In this document: piece by piece, positions 26,204 to 34,407 of the stretch | Numbering within the stretch: position 1 is the first letter of the stretch | How the letters are laid out: each line of letters opens with the position of its first letter | Source: an uncultured delta proteobacterium | GTDB taxonomy: Bacteria > Myxococcota > Myxococcia > Myxococcales > 40CM-4-68-19 | DNA length: 64,000 bases | Assembly: GCA_903911145.1 (NCBI GenBank) | Contig: CAIWCD010000035.1 | Location: forward strand, 62,001 to 126,000 | Reading direction: 5' to 3' | Made by a program: the position numbers and the translations under genes | The notes under the pieces: generated by a model | Told to the model about the DNA's origin: nothing | Database searches by the model: none | Seen by the model: only the letters and a program-made list of their open reading frames with translations

Positions 26204-26428
26204 GTCGGCGACTCGATCGTGTTGAGCTTCGGGACGTCGCTGCGCTCGCGCACGGCCGAGTGGGTCTCCATCAAGGACCTCCAGGAAAACATGGTGGTCG
26301 TGCAGCCCGTGCTCAACAACAACGGGCTGACGCTGGTGGCTGCTGGCTCTCGCCTCACCGTGTCTGGCATCGAGAAGCTGGGCCGCTTCATGGCGGGCGA
26401 GACTCTCGTCCAGATCGTGCGCGTCTAA
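26204..26428 (+). pseudogene. In-frame C-terminal continuation of the CheX-like gene after TAG
   Basis: This is the same reading frame as the preceding gene, beginning right after the TAG at 26201-26203 and ending in TAA at 26426-26428. The 74 residues include VSIKDLQENMVVVQPVLNNNGLTLVAAGSRLTVSGIEKLGRF. This matches the small domain (DLxxGMVxxxxV...LLxxGxxLT...I..L) that ends many receiver and HD-GYP signalling proteins. No start codon here has a ribosome-binding site; a GTG at 26219 is the best candidate. Either the full protein of about 352 residues is made by read-through, or the strain carries a nonsense mutation, or the base call is wrong. A CAG (Gln) to TAG change would explain it. Confidence 0.6.
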
Positions 26429-26618
26429 CTCGAGGCACGCCTGAAGTCCGCTCCTGGCGCGGTCGCGCGGTGACTGCGAGCCGGGAGTCGTTGCTTTGAA
26501 TCCGCAATATCGTCGCGACCAATCGAGGGGCTGTCGCGTCTTGATCGCGGCGCGCTCTGTCTCAGCTTGATTCACGCGGCGCGTGCGCTCGTGTCTGAAT
26601 CGATCCGAATCTGGTGTT

Positions 26619-26652
26619 GCCTGGGACGACCCCTCTGCGGATCAGCCCAGGC
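26619..26652 (-). terminator. Possible hairpin terminator of the electron-transfer operon
   Basis: GCCTGGG (26619-26625) and CCCAGGC (26646-26652) form a 7-bp perfect stem with a 20-base loop. It lies 11 bases beyond the stop of the decaheme cytochrome on the minus strand. There is no U-tract, so this is tentative. The rest of the 235-base gap 26429-26663 shows nothing else I can support. Confidence 0.3.
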
Positions 26653-26663
26653 GGACGACGAGG

Positions 26664-29600
26664 CTAGCGCGCCTTGTGGACGAGCGAGACTTCCTCGACA
26701 GCGCCGGCCGCGTGGCAGACCGAGCAGGACTCGACGTTGTTCGGCGCCATCGCGTCAAAGTGCGCGCCGGCCGCGGTCGACGTGTGGCAGCCGCTGCATG
26801 CTGCCCTCCACGTGCGCACGGGCATCACCTGCTGCGTCGGGTGGTTGCGATTGGTCGGCGCTTGCCAGACGGTGCTCGTCCCGTGGCAGGTCGCACACGA
26901 ACCCGCTCCGTTCGGGGTCACAGGGAAGGTATCCGCGTGGAGGTTGTGGATCAGCGTGCGGAAGTTTCCCGTCTCCGACGACACTGTCGTGCCCGCAGGC
27001 GGCGGCATCGCGTTGTAGGACGAAAGCGAGAGGCCCGCGACGCCGTGGCAGAGCAGGCAGGTGCTCGCATCGCGCCGCGATCCGCTGTGGAACGAGAGGT
27101 CTTCGTGGCAGCTTTGGCAGTTGTTGGTCGTGTCGATCAACGCGTAGGGCGTGAGTGTCGTGGCCGAGCCGAAGAGGAAGTCCTGCTTCGCCGAGACCGC
27201 CGTCGCGCGATAGGCCTGATACTCGCCCGCGCTCGCATAAGGCACGATCTGGTAGCCCCAGATCGCGGCCGTGTACGTCCCGCTCGCGTAGCTCTTGCCC
27301 GCCCAGTTGCCCCATGTCTCGTCGAGGTTCGGGTTGTTGTGCGGAGGCGGCGCGTAGACGGCCTGGAGCGTGTCGCCCGGCTTGCGATACCAGCCGAAGC
27401 GGCCGTTGGTCCGGTAGCTCATGACGAACGAGTTGGTCGAGCCGGCCGTCAGCGTGATCGTGCCCGTCCCTGAGTTGAGCGTGTAGTCGACGCCCTCCTG
27501 GCGGAACGTCAGCGTGACCTTTTTGACGGACGCGCCGCTCGAGTGCGTGAAGCGCAGTGGCGTGGTCGGCCAGACGCGATTCGCCGCGCTGTCGACAAGG
27601 CCGACCTGCACATACTCGGCACTGGAGAGGCCGTCGTCGATGACCAGGTAGTCACTCGTCGCGAACGGCGTGGGAGACCCGACGCTTGCCACGGGAAGGA
27701 ACGCGCCTTCGAACGCGACAGCGGCCGTCAGCGTGGTCGAGATGCCGCCGAGGGCCGTGCGCTCATAGAGCGATTGATAGCTGTACCAGACCGGCGTGTT
27801 CGCGGCCGTCAGCACCTGGCCCGCGTTGCCGTTGCCATCTCCGAGATATTCGAACGGGAGATCCATCGGCACATTCAGCGAGTAGGTCGGGGCCGGTGCC
27901 GTGTAGTTGTAGTAGATGCGATCGTTCGCGACGAAAGCGGCGCGGCCCGCAGCCACGGCGAAGAGCACCGGGTTCGCGACGGCTCCCTTGAAGACAGTGA
28001 CGTAGATCTTGTTGCCGCCCACGAACGGGGTCGTGCCGACCGTGACGCTGAACGAGATCGTCCCGTCGTTCGAGGTGAACCAGCTCGTCGCCGAAACCGT
28101 GTTCGGGAGCAGGCCCGAGCCCATCGAGCCGGAGACGCTGCCCGCAACGGTGTAGCTCGTCGAATCGTTGAACGTGACGCTGATGGTCTGCGGCACAGCG
28201 TCGGCCGTCAGGTAGATGCTCGCGATCGAGGAGCCCGTCGGGTTGCTGCTGATGGGCGCCGCGAGCGCAGCTCCTCCGAGTGGGCCGGTCTGGTGGCCCG
28301 TGACAGTGAATGCCGTCGCGCTGGTGAACTGCACGACCAGCGGTTCGGTCACGGTCGCGCCGATCGGGACGACGCGGCTCATGATGCCCTTGTTGGTCGT
28401 GGTCCCGGACGCAACGCGGCCCGCGAAGTCGTAGGGGCTAAGCCAGATGTTGCTTGTGGTTGCGTAGGGGAACGGCACTTGGCGATTCGACGTGGGGCCG
28501 ACGACCATGCTGGTGATCGAATCGAGCGACGTGATCGGGATGTTGTTCGCCGCGCCGTCAGTGATCGAGAACGAGAGGGTCGGCTCGTCTCCCGACTTGA
28601 ACGCGCCGTTCGGACCCGTGCCGCCCGTGAGCGCCGAGATGTTGAAGTTCACGCTCGGCGTAAACGCGGAGTTGTTGAGCGGGTGCGTGTGCGCGCCGCG
28701 CACGTCGAGCGTCTGGTCGAATCCGCGGTGGCAGTAGATGCAGCCATCGTCATTCGCCTGAGGAGGCATGCGCTGGCCGTTCTTGACGTAGGGCTTGGTG
28801 AAGTCCACGTCGTCGTGGCACGAGCCGCACGCCATACGGGAAGGCTGCGTGAAGTAGTCACCCTGCGCTGGCGCCTTGACTGGGAACGAGGAGCTGCCAG
28901 TGCCATGGCAGCGGAAGCAGGCGATGACGCCCTGGCGGATGGCGTTGTCGGCGGTCTGCTGGGCAGACGTGAGCTTCGAGAAGCCGGAGTTGCGCGGCAT
29001 GGCGATCTGGAAGCTCGGCAGCACGGGGAACTGGACGGCCGAGAAGTTCTCGGCAGTGACGCCGCCGACGACAAAGGGCGTCTTTGTCGACGCGTAGTTG
29101 CGCGAGCCGTCCGGATTGGTGGTCACGCCGTTCACCGAGGGAAGGTGAGGTCCGTTGTGCAGCTTGTGGATCAGGCTGCGCAGCTCGATGGTCACCGGCG
29201 TCGCGTCGTTCGTGTCGGTGCTATTGGCGTCCTCCGCGCCCGCCGTGTGGCAGGTCGCGCAGAGCGTGGTGTTCCGGTAGAGGCCGTCGTGCGCGCGCAG
29301 GCTTGCGTGGCAGCCGTTGCAGTTCGCCGTCGTCACGACTTCTCGTGCCTCGAGCGTAGTCGCGTGGCCGAAGAGGAAGTCGAGCGTATCCGCGCCGACG
29401 TCCGGATAGGTCGTCTCCGCCACGGTGTAGTTGCGGTGGGCCTGCATCGCGACCGTGTACGTGCCGGCCTGAAGCGGTCCGGTCAGCTCACCGAGCGAGA
29501 ACTTCGCCGTGTTCCAGAGCGGAACGCCGTAGTTCGCAGGGAGCGGCGCTGCAAACGTGTACGTGTAGCTCCCGTCGCTGTTGAGATGCGACGCAGTCGC

Positions 29601-30527
29601 TACGTCGGTGAACGACTGCTGATCGCGCGCCGTCGGCAGGATGTGCTGGTAATTCGTCGTCGGGCCAGCGATCCAGATCTCTGCGCCGTCGAGCTCGCTC
29701 AAGTCGAGCGGGATGCCTGCGTTCGTCGTGATGCTGAACTTCACCGAGACGAGATCTCCCGGAGCGAACGTGCCGTCGCCGTTGCCCGCGCCGGTGATGT
29801 TGGCGATGTGAAGGACGACCCCTGGCAACGCCGTGTACGCATCGAGGACCGTTCCGATTGGCGGCGCGATGGTGACCGCGGTGCCGTCGGTGCAGCTGAC
29901 CGTCTTGGTTCCGTTCGAGTTGGCCACGACCGAGCAGGACGTTCCATCTGCAACTGTGACGGAGGTGCCGTTGGTGCAGGAGATGGTCTTGGTGCCATCC
30001 CCGTTGTCCTTCACCGAGCAGGAAGCGCCGTCGACGCCGTTGGTGCCGTTCGAGACATTGACCGACGTGCCATCGGCGCAGGTGATCGTCGAGCTGCCAC
30101 CATCGGTCGCGGTCACCGAGCAGGAGGTGCCGTTGGTGACCGTCACGCTCGAGCCGTCGGGGCAGGTGATGGTCTTGGTTCCGTTCCCGTTGTCCTTGAC
30201 CGAGCAGGTGCCGCCGTTGGTGCCGTTGGTTCCGTTGCTGATCGTGACCGACGTGCCGTCCGTGCAGGAGAGCGTCGCGGTTCCGTCGGCGTTCTTCTGC
30301 ACCGAGCAGGAGGCCGCGGAGCCGTTCGCTCCATCGTGCACCGTCACCGAAGAGCCGTCCGCGCACGCGATTGTCTCGGTCCCGTCGCCGTTATCCTTCA
30401 CGGTGCAAGCACCGCCCGACGCGCCCGGGTCGCCCTTCGGTCCACGGCAGCCTGCGCTGAAGGCCATCCCTGCTGCGAGAAGAGCGACACAGGCCACTCT
30501 GAGAGTCACGTTCTGATTGCCGGTCAT
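26664..30527 (-). CDS. OmcA/MtrC-like decaheme c-type cytochrome, surface lipoprotein
   Basis: A 1287-residue lipoprotein (AGMAFSAGCRG lipobox) and the last gene of the electron-transfer operon. A short collagen-like GPKGDPG stretch is followed by six tandem units of about 30 residues (about 40-220), each with two Cys and the pattern CSVKDNGDGTKTISC then DGTSVTV. The remainder has the OmcA/MtrC-type layout: two groups of five heme sites separated by Ig-like beta domains. The sites are CNGCH, CATCH, CFRCH, CGSCH and CIYCH, then CQSCH, CLLCH, CATCH, CSGCH and CSVCH. In Shewanella this family carries electrons from the porin-cytochrome conduit to minerals at the cell surface. OmcA and MtrC are about 670-735 residues, so this protein is nearly twice that length. 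The start is ATG at 30527 with AAGG upstream. Confidence 0.9.
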   Translation of the reverse strand: MTGNQNVTLRVACVALLAAGMAFSAGCRGPKGDPGASGGACTVKDNGDGTETIACADGSSVTVHDGANGSAASCSVQKNADGTATLSCTDGTSVTISNGTNGTNGGTCSVKDNGNGTKTITCPDGSSVTVTNGTSCSVTATDGGSSTITCADGTSVNVSNGTNGVDGASCSVKDNGDGTKTISCTNGTSVTVADGTSCSVVANSNGTKTVSCTDGTAVTIAPPIGTVLDAYTALPGVVLHIANITGAGNGDGTFAPGDLVSVKFSITTNAGIPLDLSELDGAEIWIAGPTTNYQHILPTARDQQSFTDVATASHLNSDGSYTYTFAAPLPANYGVPLWNTAKFSLGELTGPLQAGTYTVAMQAHRNYTVAETTYPDVGADTLDFLFGHATTLEAREVVTTANCNGCHASLRAHDGLYRNTTLCATCHTAGAEDANSTDTNDATPVTIELRSLIHKLHNGPHLPSVNGVTTNPDGSRNYASTKTPFVVGGVTAENFSAVQFPVLPSFQIAMPRNSGFSKLTSAQQTADNAIRQGVIACFRCHGTGSSSFPVKAPAQGDYFTQPSRMACGSCHDDVDFTKPYVKNGQRMPPQANDDGCIYCHRGFDQTLDVRGAHTHPLNNSAFTPSVNFNISALTGGTGPNGAFKSGDEPTLSFSITDGAANNIPITSLDSITSMVVGPTSNRQVPFPYATTSNIWLSPYDFAGRVASGTTTNKGIMSRVVPIGATVTEPLVVQFTSATAFTVTGHQTGPLGGAALAAPISSNPTGSSIASIYLTADAVPQTISVTFNDSTSYTVAGSVSGSMGSGLLPNTVSATSWFTSNDGTISFSVTVGTTPFVGGNKIYVTVFKGAVANPVLFAVAAGRAAFVANDRIYYNYTAPAPTYSLNVPMDLPFEYLGDGNGNAGQVLTAANTPVWYSYQSLYERTALGGISTTLTAAVAFEGAFLPVASVGSPTPFATSDYLVIDDGLSSAEYVQVGLVDSAANRVWPTTPLRFTHSSGASVKKVTLTFRQEGVDYTLNSGTGTITLTAGSTNSFVMSYRTNGRFGWYRKPGDTLQAVYAPPPHNNPNLDETWGNWAGKSYASGTYTAAIWGYQIVPYASAGEYQAYRATAVSAKQDFLFGSATTLTPYALIDTTNNCQSCHEDLSFHSGSRRDASTCLLCHGVAGLSLSSYNAMPPPAGTTVSSETGNFRTLIHNLHADTFPVTPNGAGSCATCHGTSTVWQAPTNRNHPTQQVMPVRTWRAACSGCHTSTAAGAHFDAMAPNNVESCSVCHAAGAVEEVSLVHKAR

Positions 30528-30624
30528 GGCGCGTTACCTTGTCTGAAGAAGAGTTCCGACACGGGGATGGTGAAGCGTCGTCCGAGTGTGGTGATCGGGG
30601 AGGTGCTCATGGCGCGCGGTGCGA

Positions 30625-33573
30625 TCACCACTCCTTCTGCGAGGTGTGGCAGGCCGTCGTGCAGTTCTTCGTCGGGTTGACTGTCCAGGTGCCGCCGGTG
30701 CGGAAGTTGACGTCTTTGACGCCGTTGGCGTGCAGCGCCTTGTTCGCGGCGATGATCGCGGTGCCCGTCGAGTTGGTTTCGCCGTTGTGGCAGTAGGTGC
30801 AGTCGCTGCCCATGAACGCGTGGCCGGGCTGCGCGGCCGGATGCTGCCCCGTCGTGGGCGCGGTCGCGTGGCAGGTGCCGCAAGCGGCCTGGGTTCCGTC
30901 AACGCGAGTCCACTTCGGCGTGTTGCCCGCGTTTCCGCCAGGGAAGTCGCCATGGCAGTACGAGGTGGAGCAGCTCGCCCCATTTGCGTTCCACGCGGGA
31001 GCTGCGCCGCCGGTCTGCGCGAGCGGTCCCCACGTCAGAGTGGCAGGCGGCGGGACGACGTGGCCGGCGCTGAAGATGTCGGTCGGAACGACGTGGCACT
31101 CGCTGCACGCGACCGGACTCGAGATGTTCGCGCTGCCCTCGACGTGCGAGGTGTGCGCGCCGACTCCCACGGTCTGCGTCGAGAAGCCATGCGATAGGCT
31201 CGTGGGGGGCGCGCCGGTGAGGTTGTCGCTGCCTCCGTGGCAGAACGTGCAGTTTGTCCTCCAGGCCGTGCCGCCCTTGTGGCAGCTGTCGCAGCTGATT
31301 CCAGTGCCGCCTCCGCTGAGGTCCGCACCGTGGCAGCGCTGGCACCATGCGATGCCCTTCGCCGACACCGAGTCGCCGTGGAAGTTTCCGCTGCCAGGCG
31401 TCGTCCAGATGTCCGCGGCGGGGTGCACGTCCTGGACTTCGATGCTGCCGTTGATGTGCAGGCCACCCGTGATGTTGATGGTCCCGTCGTGGTTGACCGT
31501 GCCGGGATGGCAACCGTCGCAAGCCGTCAACTGGAGATGGGGCGCTGGAGGAGGCGCACCGTGGCAGGTGCCGCAGGCGTCTTGTGTGCCATCGACCTGC
31601 GTCCAGATCGGCGTCTTGTTGGTGCCGCCCGCGATGGTTGCGCCGTGGCAGTAGACGTTCGAGCAGGTCGCGCTGTCGCTGTTGAACGCCGGCGCAAGAC
31701 CGCTCGTGGTCGCGAGCGTGCCGAAGTTGAGCGGAGCCGGTCCCACGACGATGTGGCCGGGGTCGGTGATTGAGCTCGGGACGATGTGACACTCGTTGCA
31801 CGCGATCGCCGCGCGCACCTTCCCGTCCGTGACGTGCGTTTGATGGGCGCCAACGCGAACGTCTGTCGTGGCCGTCGCGCCGGTCGTCGCCTTCGGCGGT
31901 GCGTTGTTGGCCGCGCTGCCGTGGCAACTCGAGCAGTTCACGCTCACTTCTGCGATCCCATTGATGTGATGCCCGCCCGCGATGTCGATGTCCCCATTCG
32001 GGAGCACAGTCATCGGGTGGCACGCGTTGCAGTCTGCGCGCTGCGGGTGAGGGAACGGCGGCGGATCACCGTGGCAGGTCCCGCACGCGGCCTGCGTGTG
32101 GTCGACCTTGGTCCACTGCGGAGTCTTGAGAGTGCCGCCCGGCGCCTGTGTCCCGTGGCAATACACGTTCGAGCAGGTCGCGCTGTCGTGGTCCCACGTT
32201 GGCGCCAGTCCGCCTGTCGCGGCGAGCGAGCCGAACACGACTGGCGCAGGTCCGCTGACGATGTGCCCGGGATCCGTGATTGACGTCGGCAGGACGTGGC
32301 ACTCAGTGCAGGCGAGCGCGCTGTGGAGCGGGCCGGCGGTGACGTGGGTCTGGTGTGCGCCGACGCGAACATCGCTGGTCGCGGTCGCGCCGGTGGTCGC
32401 CTGCGGAGGCGCATTGTTGGCGCCGCTACCGTGGCAACTCGAGCAGGTGATGCTGACCTCCTGGATGCCGTTGATGTGATGCCCTCCCGCGACGTCGATC
32501 GTGCCGTCTGCCCGGACCGTCTGGGGATGGCAGGCGGTGCAGTCCGTGCGCTGCGGGTGCGGGAACGGAGGCGGATTCCCATGGCAGGTCCCGCAGGCGG
32601 CCTGCGTGTTGTCGACCTTGGTCCACTGCGGGGTCTTGAGACTGCCGCCTGGTGCCTGCGCTCCGTGGCAGTAGACGTTCGAGCAGGTCGCGCTGGTGCG
32701 GTCCCAGACGGGCGTCAAGCCGCTGGTCGCTGCGAGTGCGCCGAAGATGACCGGAGCGGGGCCATCGATGATGTGTCCAGGGGAATCCACGCTCGCCGGC
32801 AGGAGGTGGCAGTCCGTGCACGCGAGGGCCTTGCGCAGCGCACTGTCCTGCATGTGGCTCTGGTGCGCCCCGACCGTGATGTCGGTCGTGGCTGTCGCGC
32901 CGTGTGCGGAGACGGGCGGGGCGTTGTTCGTCGTGCTGCCGTGGCAGGTCGAGCAGGAGAGGGTGACCACCTCGAGTTGGCCATTGATGTGGTGGCCGCC
33001 AGCGACGTCGATGGTGCCGTCGGGCTTGACCGTCAGAGGGTGGCAGGTGTTGCAATCGGTGCGCGGCGGATGCGGGATCGGCGGCGGATTTCCATGGCAG
33101 GTCCCGCACGCGGCCTGCGTGCCGTCGACCTTGGTCCAGACAGGATTCTTGTTCGTTCCGCCGCTCAGAGTTGCGCCGTGGCAGTAGCTCGCCGAGCAGC
33201 TCAGCGACTGTCCGCTCCAGACGGGAGTGGTGCCGCCGGCCGACGCGAGCGATCCGAAGATGACGTTGATGACCCCATTGTTGTGCCCGGGGTCGGTGAC
33301 TTCGCGCGGAACCGGATGGCACTCGCTGCAGGCGATCGCCTGGCGCAGCGACGAGTCGCGGACGTGGCTCTGGTGCGCGCCCACCGCGGGATCGGTGGTT
33401 GCGGTCGCGCCGTCTACGGAGTGCGGAGGGGCGTTATTTTCGGTGGAGCCGTGGCACGAATGGCAGGTGACCTCCGCGGGGAGGCCGGTGCCGAGCGGTT
33501 GCGTCTGGTTGCACGCGGCGACGCCGAGCGCGATGGCCAGAACGGCGATCCTGGTGGCGGTCGAGTCAGTCAT
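30625..33573 (-). CDS. 28-heme c-type cytochrome of the CX4CH/CXXCH repeat family, lipoprotein
   Basis: A 982-residue lipoprotein (ALGVAACNQ). I count 28 heme-attachment motifs: 22 CXXCH, five CX4CH (one CSASYCH, three CSNVYCH, one CSTSYCH) and one final CXXXCH (CTTACH). The middle is a tandem array of a five-heme module of about 170 residues (about 510 bp). Each module has CSECHP-type, CSNVYCHG, CGTCHG, CNACHP and CSSCHG sites separated by conserved GGHHINGxxEV and VGAHQTHV segments. This matches the Geobacter CxxxxCH...CXXCH domain family (TIGR01904). It starts four bases after the 11-heme gene. As a lipoprotein beside a beta barrel and a decaheme cytochrome it is likely an outer-surface electron wire, though the periplasm cannot be excluded. 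Confidence 0.88.
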   Translation of the reverse strand: MTDSTATRIAVLAIALGVAACNQTQPLGTGLPAEVTCHSCHGSTENNAPPHSVDGATATTDPAVGAHQSHVRDSSLRQAIACSECHPVPREVTDPGHNNGVINVIFGSLASAGGTTPVWSGQSLSCSASYCHGATLSGGTNKNPVWTKVDGTQAACGTCHGNPPPIPHPPRTDCNTCHPLTVKPDGTIDVAGGHHINGQLEVVTLSCSTCHGSTTNNAPPVSAHGATATTDITVGAHQSHMQDSALRKALACTDCHLLPASVDSPGHIIDGPAPVIFGALAATSGLTPVWDRTSATCSNVYCHGAQAPGGSLKTPQWTKVDNTQAACGTCHGNPPPFPHPQRTDCTACHPQTVRADGTIDVAGGHHINGIQEVSITCSSCHGSGANNAPPQATTGATATSDVRVGAHQTHVTAGPLHSALACTECHVLPTSITDPGHIVSGPAPVVFGSLAATGGLAPTWDHDSATCSNVYCHGTQAPGGTLKTPQWTKVDHTQAACGTCHGDPPPFPHPQRADCNACHPMTVLPNGDIDIAGGHHINGIAEVSVNCSSCHGSAANNAPPKATTGATATTDVRVGAHQTHVTDGKVRAAIACNECHIVPSSITDPGHIVVGPAPLNFGTLATTSGLAPAFNSDSATCSNVYCHGATIAGGTNKTPIWTQVDGTQDACGTCHGAPPPAPHLQLTACDGCHPGTVNHDGTINITGGLHINGSIEVQDVHPAADIWTTPGSGNFHGDSVSAKGIAWCQRCHGADLSGGGTGISCDSCHKGGTAWRTNCTFCHGGSDNLTGAPPTSLSHGFSTQTVGVGAHTSHVEGSANISSPVACSECHVVPTDIFSAGHVVPPPATLTWGPLAQTGGAAPAWNANGASCSTSYCHGDFPGGNAGNTPKWTRVDGTQAACGTCHATAPTTGQHPAAQPGHAFMGSDCTYCHNGETNSTGTAIIAANKALHANGVKDVNFRTGGTWTVNPTKNCTTACHTSQKEW

Positions 33574-33577
33574 CGCG

Positions 33578-34405
33578 TCAAGGCCTCAGGAGCGTGTTGT
33601 GGCAGGCCGCGCACCAGTTCGGCTGGTGGCAGGCACTGCACGACTCGCTCACGCGGGCTCCGGCAGCGAGCCCATGAATGTGCAGCCAAGGCCCGGCGTG
33701 GTTCGCCGGCTCGGTGGTCTGGTGGCAACGAACGCAGGTGCTCGTCTCGTGACAGGTCTTGCAGCGATCGCGATCCCACTGTGCCGCGATGCCGTGCGCC
33801 TGCTGGCGCCAGAGGCCGGTATGGTCGCGTGGCGCCAACTGATCGTGGCACTCAGTGCAGGAGCTCTTCGAGTGGCACTGGCGGCAGTCCTGCCCGTGCG
33901 CGCCGTCGGATACGTTCCAGGCCGCCTGCGCGCCGTGGGTCGATCGCCAATCGGGACCGTGGCTCGCGGGCCGGAGCACCTTGCGGTTTTCTCCGTGGCA
34001 GCGCGCGCAGGCCGTCGTCGAGACGCCAACCTTCTTCTCCTCGTGGCACGAGAAGCAGCGCGCGTTGGTGAGGACCGGTTCGCCCTCCGTGATCTTGTCG
34101 TCAGGGATCGACGAGTGGCAGGTCGTGCAGGCGAACTTCTCTGCGTGCTCGCGATGGGGGAAGACGACATCGAGCTTGCGAATCTTCGGCAGCGGCCTGT
34201 GCTCGGGGGCGCCGTTGTCGTGGCACTCGATGCAGCCATTCTCGAGCTTGAGCTGCGGCACGCCCGGACCCGATGCGGCGTCGTGGCAGGCCGTGCACTC
34301 GAGACCCAGCCCGAGGTGGTGCTGGTGGGAAAAATCGACCGGCCCGCGCGGCGTGGGGCCGGCAGCGACGAGAAGCGCAACGATCGCGAGCTGTGCGGTG
34401 ACCAT
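33578..34405 (-). CDS. Compact 11-heme periplasmic c-type cytochrome
   Basis: A 275-residue protein. A short signal segment (AIVALLVAAGPTPRG) is followed by eleven CXXCH sites: CTACH, CIECH, CTTCH, CFSCH, CARCH, CRQCH, CTECH, CKTCH, CVRCH, CSACH and CAACH. One heme per about 25 residues is a very dense packing, as in MtrA/OmaB-type cytochromes that fill a porin. It starts two bases after the beta-barrel stop, so barrel and cytochrome are translationally coupled. That is what one expects for the barrel and its buried heme wire in a porin-cytochrome conduit. There is no lipobox. The ATG at 34405 is chosen because of this coupling and the signal peptide. Confidence 0.87.
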   Translation of the reverse strand: MVTAQLAIVALLVAAGPTPRGPVDFSHQHHLGLGLECTACHDAASGPGVPQLKLENGCIECHDNGAPEHRPLPKIRKLDVVFPHREHAEKFACTTCHSSIPDDKITEGEPVLTNARCFSCHEEKKVGVSTTACARCHGENRKVLRPASHGPDWRSTHGAQAAWNVSDGAHGQDCRQCHSKSSCTECHDQLAPRDHTGLWRQQAHGIAAQWDRDRCKTCHETSTCVRCHQTTEPANHAGPWLHIHGLAAGARVSESCSACHQPNWCAACHNTLLRP

Positions 34406-34407
34406 GG

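Noticed and set aside
27543-30680. A 1045-residue plus-strand open frame opposite the decaheme cytochrome
   Set aside because: It is Arg/Asp/Val-rich low-complexity sequence created by GC-rich codon structure. The minus strand has ten CXXCH sites, a lipobox and a collagen start.
31561-33130. Long-period (about 510 bp) DNA repeat
   Set aside because: Not a mobile element or an assembly artefact by itself: it is fully explained by in-frame five-heme protein modules.
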